DNA of 64,000 nucleotides from Jeotgalibacillus campisalis (GTDB taxonomy: Bacteria > Bacillota > Bacilli > Bacillales > Jeotgalibacillaceae): NCBI RefSeq assembly GCF_000829515.1, contig NZ_JXRR01000001.1, positions 186,001 through 250,000 on the forward strand, given 5' to 3'. The notes beneath the pieces are model-generated. The model did no database searches and had not been told where the DNA came from. It saw nothing but the letters and a program-made list of their open reading frames with translations. The position numbers and the translations under genes are program-made. Below, piece by piece: positions 17,203-26,429 of the stretch. Numbering within the stretch: position 1 is the first letter of the stretch; the number at the start of each line of letters is the position of its first letter.

Positions 17203-17904
17203 ATGCATATTGATTCTTTTGTCAGCAGGTCCGGGCGGTGGTCACGAAGAGAGATTGCGCGCATGATTGATGCGGGCAGAGTCACGTTAAATGGCAAAGC
17301 TTGCTCGCAGAAGTGTTGGGTGGACGATGACGACCTGGTGTTAGTTGACGGAATGCCTTTACCTGCCCGTCCCCCATTTGTTTATCTGGCTTTTAACAAG
17401 CCAAGAGGCATTACCTGTACTGCCCATCCAGCGGTTGATGGAAACATTATTAGCTTCATTGGGTATCCGGAGCGAATTTTCCCAATTGGCCGTTTGGATA
17501 AGGATTCTGAAGGGCTGATTTTGCTGACAAATGACGGAAGCATAGTGAACCCTCTTATGAAAATGGAGTTTAAAAAGGAAAAGGAATACACCGTTACCGT
17601 GAACCGCGCTGTATCTCCGCTCCTTTTAGCAGGTATTCAAAAAGGCGGCATCAACATACGCGGAAAAACCACTTCCCCGTGCAAGGCCGTCCAAACAGCT
17701 GACCAAACCATATCCATTATTTTAACGCAGGGACTAAACCGGCAGATCAGACGTATGTGCAGCGCCTATGATTACCGGGTACAATCGCTCAAACGCACAC
17801 GGATTGGTCCGATCTGCCTGCATGACCTGCCAATCGGAAAGTATAGACCGTTAACCAGTGATGAAATTCAACTATTAAAAATAGGCTCATCAGAAAGTCA
17901 GTGA
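17203..17904 (+). CDS. RluF-like RNA pseudouridine synthase (RsuA/RluB family)
   Basis: A 233-residue enzyme with an N-terminal S4 RNA-binding domain (SRREIARMIDAGRVTLNG) and the RsuA-type catalytic domain. The active Asp is in the GRLDKDSEGLILLTNDG motif, and QGLNRQIRRMC is the second signature. The closest relatives I recall are RluF proteins that modify 23S rRNA near position 2604. It starts at an ATG after AGGAGG. Its last codons form part of the terminator stem. The exact rRNA target cannot be proven from sequence. Confidence 0.85.
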   Translation: MHIDSFVSRSGRWSRREIARMIDAGRVTLNGKACSQKCWVDDDDLVLVDGMPLPARPPFVYLAFNKPRGITCTAHPAVDGNIISFIGYPERIFPIGRLDKDSEGLILLTNDGSIVNPLMKMEFKKEKEYTVTVNRAVSPLLLAGIQKGGINIRGKTTSPCKAVQTADQTISIILTQGLNRQIRRMCSAYDYRVQSLKRTRIGPICLHDLPIGKYRPLTSDEIQLLKIGSSESQ

Positions 17905-17930
17905 AAGCTGCCTTCTGAGAGCCCTTTTTG
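17884..17930 (+). terminator. Terminator overlapping the 3' end of the pseudouridine synthase gene
   Basis: GGCTC-A-TCAGAA (17884-17895) pairs with TTCTGA-GAGCC (17913-17923), followed by TTTTT. The gene's stop codon lies in the loop, so the 5' arm is coding sequence. Confidence 0.75.
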
Positions 17931-17973
17931 TATGCTCAAAAATAACTGAAAGTCCCCTATTTCCTTCTCAAAC

Positions 17974-18342
17974 TCAGATCACATCAAGCAGGAGAAAATA
18001 AACAAGAAATGTGCCTAGCATGAGGAAAATACAGGTCGATAAAATCCATACTTTAATGGAGGATGGCCTGATTTGACCATTAACTATATCACGATTTTTC
18101 CGATAGTAATCCACGGTACTGACGATCACCATTAAAACCCCTGATAACACAGAAACCAAACCGATGACCATAATGAAAACATCCAATTCGTCCGTGTTTA
18201 CATCTCCCATGACAAAGTGCAGGTTTGTTACGAGAAATCCTATTCCTGCGATGGCTACAGATGTCCGGATCCAGGCAAGATAAGTTCGTTCATTTGCTAA
18301 AAGTTGCTGCGTATAGTGGGACGAAACCTTTTTATCCTTCAT
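17974..18342 (-). CDS. DUF202 (YidH-family) inner-membrane protein
   Basis: A 122-residue protein with three membrane helices. The diagnostic N-terminus is LANERTYLAWIRTSVAIAGIGF, the DUF202 signature. It starts at an ATG after AAGGAGAGA. The family's biochemical role is not established as far as I know. It is single and convergent with the pseudouridine synthase gene. Confidence 0.9.
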   Translation of the reverse strand: MKDKKVSSHYTQQLLANERTYLAWIRTSVAIAGIGFLVTNLHFVMGDVNTDELDVFIMVIGLVSVLSGVLMVIVSTVDYYRKNRDIVNGQIRPSSIKVWILSTCIFLMLGTFLVYFLLLDVI

Positions 18343-18593
18343 GTCGTCTCTCTCCTTCTCTATCCCCTACTTTACCCGAAAAAATTTCACACCATAAGTA
18401 ACTATTTCTGTCTCAAAGAGCTTTGATCACACCAGGTGTTACGAGGGGGCGTAAGCTGGGCATTGCCTATGTTTCATTAATGCTACAGTCCTGCACAAAT
18501 GCAGCCCGCCGATACCATGCAGGTGAAAATCCTAAAGTCCATATCGAGGAGAAGATACATGCTTTATACTAGACTAAAAAATGAATCAAAACA

Positions 18594-18815
18594 TTGGATT
18601 TAGTAAAGCACACCACGATGGAGGTGTTTATAATATCTGACGAAAATACCCAATCTAATCCCTATAATAAATATACTATTTATGCATTTTTATTTTTATC
18701 GTTTCTTGCAGTGCCTTTTGGCTGGAATAATACTATACATGGTATTTCGTTGATTTTCCTTTCCCTTACTTTCTTTCTTATTGGAAAAAAGATTCAAGTG
18801 ATGGAAAAGCTTTAA
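18594..18815 (+). CDS. Possible small membrane protein, function unknown
   Basis: Up to 73 residues with two hydrophobic helices (YAFLFLSFLAVPFGW and ISLIFLSLTFFLIG) and charged ends, which looks like a real small membrane protein. The start is unclear. TTG at 18594 and ATG at 18618 both lack ribosome sites, and the GGAGGTG at 18620-18626 precedes no normal start codon. A frame or start error, or a degraded gene, is possible. The 250 bases before it hold a CTGCA/TGCAG hairpin and no feature I recognise. Confidence 0.4.
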   Translation: MDLVKHTTMEVFIISDENTQSNPYNKYTIYAFLFLSFLAVPFGWNNTIHGISLIFLSLTFFLIGKKIQVMEKL

Positions 18816-19009
18816 GACAGTATGTGGGTGATTATGTAGTTTCAATCGTTATCTTTCTAATTTCTATGCATTTCATCTTTTTTATGTAGAACGAACATGC
18901 GGAATATAGTTGCTTATATTGTAAAGCTCCGATTTTGACGCAAGACTAAATTCATTTTACTACTTCATGCTATAATTAAAGCAGACCCAATTAGAAAGGA
19001 ATGACTGCA

Positions 19010-19249
19010 ATGGCACGATCGAATGCACAAAAGCATCGTTTAAAGCTTCTTCGTGAGGGAAAAATGGATCCAAGAGTGAAGCGCAGCCCATTTGCTCAAA
19101 TCGACCTTGATTTGTGTACGAAGACGACAAAAACGAAAAAAGAAAAAGTAAATCAACAAAAACACAGGAACCAGTTAACCCGGGATGAATGGGATGGTTC
19201 CTTTTTATATGCAAAAAAGCTTGGGACAAATGTGTCTCAAGCTCCTTGA
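19010..19249 (+). CDS. Small basic protein of Bacillaceae type, C-terminus altered by a repeat insertion
   Basis: A 79-residue, lysine/arginine-rich protein from an ATG at 19010 with a GAAAGGAATG site. MARSNAQKHRLKLLREGKMDPRVKRSPF and the TKTTKTKKEK segment resemble small conserved Bacillus proteins of unknown function. The last ten or so residues, from about LGTNVSQAP, are encoded by the left end of the palindromic repeat that starts at 19221, so the original stop has been replaced. The natural end was probably just after DGSFLYAKK. Function is unknown; a nucleic-acid-binding role is only a guess from charge. Confidence 0.65.
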   Translation: MARSNAQKHRLKLLREGKMDPRVKRSPFAQIDLDLCTKTTKTKKEKVNQQKHRNQLTRDEWDGSFLYAKKLGTNVSQAP

Positions 19250-19433
19250 CCGGTTCACTGCGCTTCAGGTGGACGCTTTCCGCAGGGACGGGAGCTTGAG
19301 CCTTCCAGGGCCTTGCCCTGTATAGTCTCAGCTTGCCGTCATATCCTGCAGGAGTCCCCACCTTCCGCTCCGCTCACCTCATACTAATAATATAAATTGC
19401 CTCATTTTTAACCTTTTTTCAGTTTTGTCCCAA
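19221..19433 (+). repeat. Palindromic mobile repeat, copy A
   Basis: A 213-base element bounded by a perfect 10-base terminal inverted repeat (TTGGGACAAA / TTTGTCCCAA). Inside are GGACGCTTTCCGCAGGGACGG, an imperfect inner palindrome around CAGGGCC..GCCCTG, and CCTTCCGCTCC. It has no coding capacity of its own and shares most of its sequence with copies at 20.3 and 35.8 kb. It lies between the small basic protein gene and the end of yeeI. Confidence 0.85.
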
Positions 19434-19442
19434 CCTCTTTTT

Positions 19443-20162
19443 CTATTCGCCAAAGTCTACGTTGTGATATACCTGCTGGACATCTTCAAGTTCTTCGAGC
19501 GCGTCGATTAATTTTTCAAATTGTGCAAGATCCTCCGCCTCAAGTGCTACTTCATTCTGTGCAATCATGGTCAGTTCTGCTACGGTAAAATCGGTTACGC
19601 CTGCATTTTTGCATGCTTCCTGCACAGCGTGGAACTGGTCGGGCTCTGCATAAACAATGACAGTATCCTCTTCTTCAATGATGTCCCGGACCTCAATCTC
19701 TTCCTCCATTAAAAACTCAAGTACGTCATCGGCAGATTTTCCTTCGATTCCAAAAACAGCTGTTGCATCGAACATGTAAGCGACTGAGCCGCTGACACCC
19801 ATATTTCCGGAATTTTTCCCAAATGCGGTGCGGACTTCCGGTGCAGTGCGATTAACATTGTTCGTCAAAGCATCCACGATAATCATAGCGCCGCTTGGTC
19901 CAAATCCTTCATAGCGAAGCTCATCGAAGTTTTCTTCTGATCCGCCTTTCGCTTTCTCAATCGCTCTTTCAATAATCGTTTTCGGTACGTTATAGGTTTT
20001 TGCCCGTTCGAGTACGACTCTGAGTGCCTGATTCGATTCAGGATCCGGCTCGCCCTGTTTGGCTACTACATAAATTTCGCGCGCGAATTTATTATAAACA
20101 TTACTTGTACTTGCATCCTTTGACGCCTTTTTTTCCTTAATATTATTCCATTTACGTCCCAT
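19443..20162 (-). CDS. yeeI: YebC/PmpR-family protein (YeeI)
   Basis: A 239-residue protein opening [20 protein letters not shown], the YeeI variant of the YebC family, and continuing [30 protein letters not shown] and [14 protein letters not shown]. Three alpha/beta domains are expected. YebC proteins act in translation or as transcription regulators; the YeeI branch is the one usually found in addition to YrbC in Bacillus. ATG at 20162 is preferred to the GTG at 20171. Repeat copies lie on both sides of the gene. Confidence 0.92.
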   Translation of the reverse strand: MGRKWNNIKEKKASKDASTSNVYNKFAREIYVVAKQGEPDPESNQALRVVLERAKTYNVPKTIIERAIEKAKGGSEENFDELRYEGFGPSGAMIIVDALTNNVNRTAPEVRTAFGKNSGNMGVSGSVAYMFDATAVFGIEGKSADDVLEFLMEEEIEVRDIIEEEDTVIVYAEPDQFHAVQEACKNAGVTDFTVAELTMIAQNEVALEAEDLAQFEKLIDALEELEDVQQVYHNVDFGE

Positions 20163-20318
20163 GTTTTTCACTCTCTTTCTATCGATAACCTACTTTAAGT
20201 TTAAATGATAAAGGTCTGTTCTTTCAATTTATCAAGCTGTTTTGCGGGAATGTTTCACGCCATCACCCTTTTATTATATCGCACTTTCATCTGGATTCAC
20301 TTTTTTTACCACAAAAAG

Positions 20319-20530
20319 GCCGGGACAAAATTCTCTCAGCCTCATTGAGCGTTTCACTGCGCTTCAGGTGGACGCTTTCCGCAGGGACGGGAGCTTGAGA
20401 CTTTTCAGGGCCTTGCCCTGTAAAGTCTCAGCTTGCCGTCATATCCTTCAGGAGTCGCCACCTTCCGCTCCGTTCACCTCATAATAAAACTACCTTATTA
20501 TTAAACTTTTTTCAGTTATGTCTTAGGCTC
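20319..20530 (+). repeat. Palindromic mobile repeat, copy B
   Basis: Same orientation as copy A and about 1.1 kb away. GCCGGGACAAAA at the left end and TTATGTCTTAGGC at the right are diverged terminal repeats. The inner arms differ from A by paired changes (GAGACTTTTCAGGG with CCCTGTAAAGTCTC). It lies between the yeeI start and the hutH stop and may serve as the hut terminator. The rest of the yeeI-hutH gap is AT-rich without a gene. Confidence 0.82.
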
Positions 20531-20550
20531 AATTTATGGGCTATTGCACA

Positions 20551-22053
20551 TTACGTGATGCTTTCTTTTGCTTTGTGATCGTATAAATGCAAGCTGAGCT
20601 TTTCTATATCGATGGAAAAAGACCGGTCTTCAATTATACTCGGGACAATGCGGCGCCACTCCTCATAATTTAACCTGGTTGCAGTACTCATTTTGATAAC
20701 TCCGCGGTATTCAACTGCCTGCATCGCACAAATCGCTTCAATTGCGAGGACTCTTCGTGCATTCTGGATAATCAAGTAGGCATGCCTTGCGCCAATTGTC
20801 CCCATGCTGACATGGTCTTCCTGATTGGCTGAGGAAGGAATAGAATCAACGCTCGCGGGGTGAGCAAGTGTCTTGTTTTCAGATACTAGACTTGCTGCTG
20901 CATATTGCATGATCATCGCACCTGATTGAAGACCAGGCTGCGGGCTTAAAAAAGCAGGCAAGCCGTCACTTAATTGAGGATTCACCAGCCGTTCAATACG
21001 CCTTTCGGAAATACTGGCAAGCTCAGCAACCGCTACTTTTAAAAAATCCATGGCAAAAGCGATGGGCTGGCCATGAAAATTCCCTCCTGATATGACGGTT
21101 TCGCCTTCATCGAAAATTAACGGGTTATCTGTTGCAGCATTTAATTCGATTTCAAGCTTTTCTTTTACATAATCAAGCACCTGCCAGCTTGCACCGTGAA
21201 CTTGCGGAATGCATCGAAGGGAATAGGCATCCTGAACACGCCGCTCTCCCTGTCTGGTTGTTAATTTGCTATCATGAAGAATGTTGCGCATTCTTTCCGC
21301 CACTGCCATTTGCTGCGGATATCCTCTTGCTTCATGTATGGCTGGATGAAATGCATCCATTACTCCGTGCAGTCCTTCTATGGTCATGGCAGCAATTTCC
21401 TCGCTTTGAAGCGCAAGCTTTTCAGCTTCAAGCCAGTTGATGACCCCCAGCGCTGTCATCGCCTGTGTACCGTTAATTAATGCAAGCCCTTCTTTTGCCT
21501 TGAGCTTTATCGGGGTTAACCCTTTTGATCTCCAGCTATCGAGAGCAGGAATCCGTTTCCCATCCTGCCACACTTCTCCCTCTCCAATTAAAGCCAGAGC
21601 AAGATGAGAAAGAGGCGCCAAATCACCAGAAGCACCAAGGGAGCCTTGCTGGGGGATAACGGGGTGAATAGTTTCGTTTACCATGTACTGCAATCTTTCA
21701 ACTAATAGAGGCCGGACGCCAGAATACCCTTTTAATAAAGCATTCAGACGCAGCACAATCATCGTTTTAGATACAAGTTCAGGAAAAGGTTCACCGATCC
21801 CGCATGCATGTGAACGAATCAAATGAAGCTGCAGTGCGTGTACATCCTTTTTATCAATCTCTACATCGCTGAATTTTCCAAAGCCAGTATTAATGCCATA
21901 GGTAATTTTATGAGTGGAAACAATTTTTTCAACAGCGAAACGGCTTTTGATCACTTTTTCCATGCTTTTTTGTGCAATTTGAATTTTTTCTCCATCCATT
22001 ACGATTCGCCTGACTTTATCAAGTGTTAAGGAGTTTCCATCCAGCACAATCAT
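20551..22053 (-). CDS. hutH: Histidine ammonia-lyase
   Basis: A 500-residue enzyme converting L-histidine to trans-urocanate and ammonia, the first step of histidine degradation. The MIO prosthetic group forms from Ala-Ser-Gly in [17 protein letters not shown] near residue 142. [18 protein letters not shown] and the C-terminal [12 protein letters not shown] segments are typical. The start at 22053 uses the AAGGAGG that overlaps the last codons of hutG, so the two are translationally linked. It is the last gene of hutU-hutI-hutG-hutH. Confidence 0.97.
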   Translation of the reverse strand: MIVLDGNSLTLDKVRRIVMDGEKIQIAQKSMEKVIKSRFAVEKIVSTHKITYGINTGFGKFSDVEIDKKDVHALQLHLIRSHACGIGEPFPELVSKTMIVLRLNALLKGYSGVRPLLVERLQYMVNETIHPVIPQQGSLGASGDLAPLSHLALALIGEGEVWQDGKRIPALDSWRSKGLTPIKLKAKEGLALINGTQAMTALGVINWLEAEKLALQSEEIAAMTIEGLHGVMDAFHPAIHEARGYPQQMAVAERMRNILHDSKLTTRQGERRVQDAYSLRCIPQVHGASWQVLDYVKEKLEIELNAATDNPLIFDEGETVISGGNFHGQPIAFAMDFLKVAVAELASISERRIERLVNPQLSDGLPAFLSPQPGLQSGAMIMQYAAASLVSENKTLAHPASVDSIPSSANQEDHVSMGTIGARHAYLIIQNARRVLAIEAICAMQAVEYRGVIKMSTATRLNYEEWRRIVPSIIEDRSFSIDIEKLSLHLYDHKAKESIT

Positions 22054-22056
22054 TCC

Positions 22057-23061
22057 TTATTCCTCCTTTCTGCTGCGGGCAAGAGCCATTCCACTCACTA
22101 CTTGCAGAAAACCATAAACACCCGCCTTAACGGTTGGAGATGCAGCGGGATCTTTGGTCGGATCCAGGCAGACAAAATCGATATATTTAAAGGATGGATG
22201 ACGGCCAATTTCAAGCAGGGCTTCAAACAGTTCCTGCGTTGACATCCCGCCTGGTGTAGATGCTGGTACGCCGGGGGCAAAACCAATATCAAGCACGTCC
22301 ATATCAATCGTGATGTAGGTTCGGTCGGTTTTCTGATCCAGCTCATGTAAAGCAGCACGAAAGGTTTGGGCAATCCCTTTTTGCCTGGCTTTTTTTAAAG
22401 AGATCATATTGACTTCATGTTTTTTGCCATACGCTACAAGGTCAGGTGCGTTAAAATAACCGTGCAGCCCAATCGTGTAAATGTGATTCCCTTTAACCGT
22501 TTCTCCTTCAATCAGCTGGCGCATTGGGGTTCCATTTGACGGACCATTTTCAGCTGGATCCCGTAAATCCAAGTGCGTATCAAGCTGAAGAATTCCGATT
22601 GTTTCATTCGGGTGCAGCTTTTTTAAGCCCCGCACTGTGCACGCTGTCACGGAATGGTCTCCTCCGATTCCAACGAAAACCGATGACTTAAACTGGCCTA
22701 GAATGGCCTCTGCTGCCCTCTCGATCCTGCGATGGCTTTCCTGTATATCCGTTCCATGCATTTTTACATTTCCTGTGTCTACAACGCTCAAAAAAGATAA
22801 ATCGATCTCTTCATCCATGTTATATGTTGAAAAGCCCTTCCAGCCCCTCCTGAATGCTTCGGTATACTCTGATGCTCCGGAAACACTGATGGAAGAACGT
22901 GACAACGGCATCCCGAGTATAACAACATCAGGATCTTCACCCTGCCACTCATCCATGCCTTTTATCCACTGGTGGAGCCGTCCATCTGAAGAGTCCTCTT
23001 TGTGCCATCTCCATTCCGGCTGCTGAATTCCTGCCTGCATGAATTTTTGCTTAGCATTCAT
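22057..23061 (-). CDS. hutG: Formimidoylglutamase
   Basis: A 334-residue ureohydrolase of the arginase/agmatinase fold that splits N-formimidoyl-L-glutamate to glutamate and formamide. Manganese ligands are in GIGGDHSV, LQLDTHLDLRD and ITIDMDVLD. The start ATG at 23061 shares its A with the hutI stop (TGATG), a classic coupling arrangement. Longer in-frame readings upstream run into hutI and are rejected. Confidence 0.95.
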   Translation of the reverse strand: MNAKQKFMQAGIQQPEWRWHKEDSSDGRLHQWIKGMDEWQGEDPDVVILGMPLSRSSISVSGASEYTEAFRRGWKGFSTYNMDEEIDLSFLSVVDTGNVKMHGTDIQESHRRIERAAEAILGQFKSSVFVGIGGDHSVTACTVRGLKKLHPNETIGILQLDTHLDLRDPAENGPSNGTPMRQLIEGETVKGNHIYTIGLHGYFNAPDLVAYGKKHEVNMISLKKARQKGIAQTFRAALHELDQKTDRTYITIDMDVLDIGFAPGVPASTPGGMSTQELFEALLEIGRHPSFKYIDFVCLDPTKDPAASPTVKAGVYGFLQVVSGMALARSRKEE

Positions 23062-24314
23062 CACACAACCCGGACCCCCTTCTTCCATACCGCCTGCACA
23101 TGATTGACGCCAAAAGCGTATTGAAGCATTTGATAGCTCGGTACATCCCACATCACAAGATCTGCCTTTTTTCCTTCTTCAATCTTGCCCGCCTGCTCTC
23201 CTTCTCCTATCGCATACGCGGCGTTGACAGTTGCCGCACACAAGGCCTCTGCCGGGGTCATGCGCATTAAAATGCAGGCCAGGTTCATCACAAGCGGCAT
23301 GCTTGTTGTAGGGGAAGAACCCGGATTGCAGTCGGTTGAAATCGCCACCGCTGTCCCTTGGTCAATCATCTTCCTGGCATTTGCTGCTTCCTCTCTTAAG
23401 TAGAGCGCTGTTGCAGGAAGAAGACACGCAATCGTTCCTTTTTTGGCCATTGCCCTTATTCCCTCATCTGAAGCTTTCAGTAAATGCTCAGCAGAGATTG
23501 CTCCCACCTTTGCTGCAAGTTCAGCGCCGCCAAATGGTTCAATTTCATCCGCATGGATTTTCGGAATAAGACCGAAGCGTTTTCCCGCTTCTAAAATCCG
23601 TTCAGACTGATTTGGCGTGAAGACATTTTTTTCACAAAATACATCATTAAAACGGGCAAGATCATCTTTTGCCACCATAGGAATCATGGTGTCGATCAAC
23701 AGACTGACATAGGCTTCTTCCTGTCCTTTATATTCATTTGGAACAGCATGTGCCCCCATAAAAGTAGAAATCAGGTCGATTGGATGGACAGAATTTAACT
23801 TTTTCATTACCCTCAGCTGCTTCAGCTCTGTCTCTAAATTTAAGCCGTAGCCACTTTTCCCCTCGAGTGTCGTGACCCCGTGCTTTAAAAAGGAGTCAAG
23901 GCGGGTATATGCCTGCTCAAAAAGCGCTTCTTCTGACGCTTCCCTCGTCATCCTTGAAGTGGCATGAATGCCTCCTCCTGCATTCATAATTTCCATGTAG
24001 CTTGCTCCTTCAAGACGTCTTTCAAATTCTGCTTCTCTCGTCCCTCCAAAAACTACATGCGTATGGGGATCAACCAGTCCCGGTGTAACGAGCTTTCCTG
24101 CCCCGTCCACTACTTCTGCCTCTTGTTCACGGTCCTCAAATTCAAGCTCAAGCTCACGGGTAGTTCCTGCCCGGATTACTTTTCCAGATTCCATCCATAC
24201 GCTTCCGTCTTCTATGATACCGAGCTCACTCATTGCGTTTCCTATTCTCGGCCCTTTTAATTCAGGTTCCATCGTAACAAGCTGTGACGCATGCTTTATC
24301 CAGATTGGTTTCAT
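23061..24314 (-). CDS. hutI: Imidazolonepropionase
   Basis: A 417-residue amidohydrolase that opens 4-imidazolone-5-propanoate to N-formimidoyl-L-glutamate. Metal and substrate motifs are GLVDPHTHVVFGGTRE, the KIHADEIEPFGG segment, SAEHL and STDCNPGSSPT. It starts at ATG 24314 after GGGGGAG. It lies 29 bases behind hutU and overlaps hutG by one base. Confidence 0.97.
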   Translation of the reverse strand: MKPIWIKHASQLVTMEPELKGPRIGNAMSELGIIEDGSVWMESGKVIRAGTTRELELEFEDREQEAEVVDGAGKLVTPGLVDPHTHVVFGGTREAEFERRLEGASYMEIMNAGGGIHATSRMTREASEEALFEQAYTRLDSFLKHGVTTLEGKSGYGLNLETELKQLRVMKKLNSVHPIDLISTFMGAHAVPNEYKGQEEAYVSLLIDTMIPMVAKDDLARFNDVFCEKNVFTPNQSERILEAGKRFGLIPKIHADEIEPFGGAELAAKVGAISAEHLLKASDEGIRAMAKKGTIACLLPATALYLREEAANARKMIDQGTAVAISTDCNPGSSPTTSMPLVMNLACILMRMTPAEALCAATVNAAYAIGEGEQAGKIEEGKKADLVMWDVPSYQMLQYAFGVNHVQAVWKKGVRVV

Positions 24315-24343
24315 AGCTGAACTCCCCCTTTTACGAAACTGAT

Positions 24344-26008
24344 TTAGTCTTGATCGAGCATTGGAATCGATATATTTTTATCACGGGCTGTTTTTTTAGC
24401 CAGCTCATATCCCGCATCGGCATGTCTGACAATCCCCATGCCCGGATCTGTCGTTAGCACCCGTTCCAATCTTTTCTCAGCTTCATCTGTTCCATCCGCT
24501 ACGATGACCATTCCGGCATGAATCGAGTAGCCCATCCCGACCCCGCCGCCATGATGAACGGACACCCATGTGGCACCGCCTACAGCATTGATCATGGCAT
24601 TTAAAATTGGCCAATCTGCTACCGCATCAGAACCGTCTTTCATCGACTCAGTTTCACGATTTGGTGAAGCGACAGAACCGCTGTCCAGATGGTCCCGTCC
24701 AATGACAACAGGCGCTTTCAGCTCACCACTTTTCACCATGTCGTTAATAATTTTGCCAAAACGGGCGCGTTCCCCGTAACCCAGCCAGCAAATACGGGAT
24801 GGCAGTCCTTGAAATTGAATTTTCTCTCTCGCCATTTGAATCCAGTTACATAGATGACGATTCTCAGCAAACTCCTTTAAAATCACTTCGTCTGTTTTGT
24901 AAATATCCTCCGGGTCTCCTGATAAAGCTACCCAGCGAAAAGGTCCTTTCCCTTCACAAAACTGCGGGCGAATATAAGCAGGAACAAAGCCTGGAAAGTC
25001 AAAAGCATTTTTAACGCCTTCATCTTTAGCCACCTGGCGAATGTTATTGCCGTAATCAAATGTCACAGCCCCCATCTCTTGAAGCTTCAACATGGCCTTA
25101 ACATGCGCTGCCATGGAGGCTTTTGCTTTGGTTATGAGCGCTTCCGGATCTTTTTCACGCATTTCTTTTCCTGCCTGAAGGCTCATTCCTTTTGGAAGAT
25201 AGCCATTCAGCGGGTCATGGGCGGACGTTTGATCGGTTAAAACATCCGGTACAAATGATTGCTCAGCCATGAGCTGCAGCAGTTCTGCTGCATTGCCAAT
25301 TAACCCGATAGACAGCGCTCTCTTTTCTTCTTTTGCCTGCTTCGCCTGATTAATCGCATCTGGAAGAGAATGAGTTTTCGTATCGAGGTAACCGGTGGCA
25401 AGCCGCCTGTCTGCACGTGTTTCATCGACCTCAATGGTGATGCAGACGCCGCCGCACATCGTAACAGCAAGCGGCTGCGCTCCGCCCATTCCGCCGAGCC
25501 CCGCGGTCACCGTTATCGTTCCTGCAAGTGAGCCGTTGAAATGCTGTCTGCCCACTTCCGCAAATGTTTCATATGTTCCTTGCACAATGCCTTGAGAACC
25601 AATATAAATCCAGCTTCCTGCCGTCATTTGCCCGTACATCATAAGCCCCTTTTGGTCCAGCTCATGAAAGGTTTTCCAATTCGCATAAGCCGGTACAAGA
25701 TTAGAGTTTGCGAGCAGCACACGCGGTGCATTTTCATGAGATTTAAAGACTGCCACCGGTTTGCCGGACTGCACAAGAAGCGTTTCATCATTCTCAAGGT
25801 TTTTCAGCGATTCAACGATGGCATAATAAGCCGGCCAATTTCTTGCGGCCTTTCCGATCCCCCCATATACCACAAGATCTTCCGGACGCTCTGCCACATC
25901 AGGGTCGAGATTATTCATCAGCATGCGAAGCGCTGCCTCCTGCTGCCACCCCTTTGTTTGAAGCTTAGTGCCATGAGCGGCTCTAATACTTTTTGTATGC
26001 GCTTTCAT
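24344..26008 (-). CDS. hutU: Urocanate hydratase
   Basis: A 554-residue NAD-dependent enzyme converting urocanate to imidazolonepropionate. [12 protein letters not shown], the Rossmann-like [22 protein letters not shown] and the C-terminal [19 protein letters not shown], with the active region, are all intact. It starts at ATG 26008 after AAAGGAGG and is the first gene of the hut operon. No hutP antiterminator gene or hutM transporter is adjacent, unlike B. subtilis, so control here must differ. Confidence 0.97.
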   Translation of the reverse strand: MKAHTKSIRAAHGTKLQTKGWQQEAALRMLMNNLDPDVAERPEDLVVYGGIGKAARNWPAYYAIVESLKNLENDETLLVQSGKPVAVFKSHENAPRVLLANSNLVPAYANWKTFHELDQKGLMMYGQMTAGSWIYIGSQGIVQGTYETFAEVGRQHFNGSLAGTITVTAGLGGMGGAQPLAVTMCGGVCITIEVDETRADRRLATGYLDTKTHSLPDAINQAKQAKEEKRALSIGLIGNAAELLQLMAEQSFVPDVLTDQTSAHDPLNGYLPKGMSLQAGKEMREKDPEALITKAKASMAAHVKAMLKLQEMGAVTFDYGNNIRQVAKDEGVKNAFDFPGFVPAYIRPQFCEGKGPFRWVALSGDPEDIYKTDEVILKEFAENRHLCNWIQMAREKIQFQGLPSRICWLGYGERARFGKIINDMVKSGELKAPVVIGRDHLDSGSVASPNRETESMKDGSDAVADWPILNAMINAVGGATWVSVHHGGGVGMGYSIHAGMVIVADGTDEAEKRLERVLTTDPGMGIVRHADAGYELAKKTARDKNISIPMLDQD

Positions 26009-26209
26009 TTACATCCTCCTTTATCGCTATGAATCTGCTTTTATTCAATTATACACAAAATAAAGCTTAATATTTTAATAAATAGTAAAAATATTCCTTT
26101 AGTCCTCTGCTATAGAAGTTTGGCAGTATGGTAAAGGATTAGATGACTAATGGATCTAGTAGTTGTGATTTAAGTACCGCTGATGGTATAGACAAGAGAG
26201 CTTCTAACA
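26009..26209. other. Intergenic region with likely hut promoter
   Basis: On the minus strand a TATAAT (26048-26053) follows TGTG about 40 bases before hutU, consistent with an extended -10. No good -35 is visible at 17 bases. The remaining AT-rich sequence shows no gene or obvious operator. Confidence 0.4.
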
Positions 26210-26258
26210 AAAATAAAAAAGAATGCCTTCACGAACAACTTTTCGTGAAAACATTCTA
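26210..26258 (-). terminator. Terminator-like hairpin downstream of the LtaS-type gene
   Basis: Arms AGAATG..TTCACGAA and TTCGTGAA..CATTCT (26220-26257) form a long, slightly interrupted stem, and the minus strand continues in T-rich sequence. It lies about 170 bases past the stop at 26430, with another palindromic sequence between. Confidence 0.7.
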
Positions 26259-26301
26259 TTTAGGCAGAGATCTATTTTCTGCTTTGATGACACCGTGAAC
26301 A

Positions 26302-26390
26302 GGTTCATTGTAGTGGAAGGCGCAGACTCCTGATGCAGCGACTCACCTCCCGCCCCGCTAAAAAGCGTGCACTTGCAGCGGAAATGAACC
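26302..26390. repeat. Short palindromic repeat-like sequence, second type
   Basis: Ends GGTTCATT (26302-26309) and AATGAACC (26383-26390) are inverted. Between them lies GGAAGGCGCAGACTCCTG, which resembles part of the inner sequence of repeat copies A-C (GGAAGGTGGCGACTCCTG). It may be a degraded relative. It is non-coding. Confidence 0.45.
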
Positions 26391-26429
26391 GGTCCCTTTT
26401 AAATAAGCATGTCCCCTGCTTCATCAAAT

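Noticed and set aside
18343-18593. Possible riboswitch in the gap before the small membrane protein
   Set aside because: The CTGCA/TGCAG hairpin and GC-rich patch do not match any riboswitch consensus I know.
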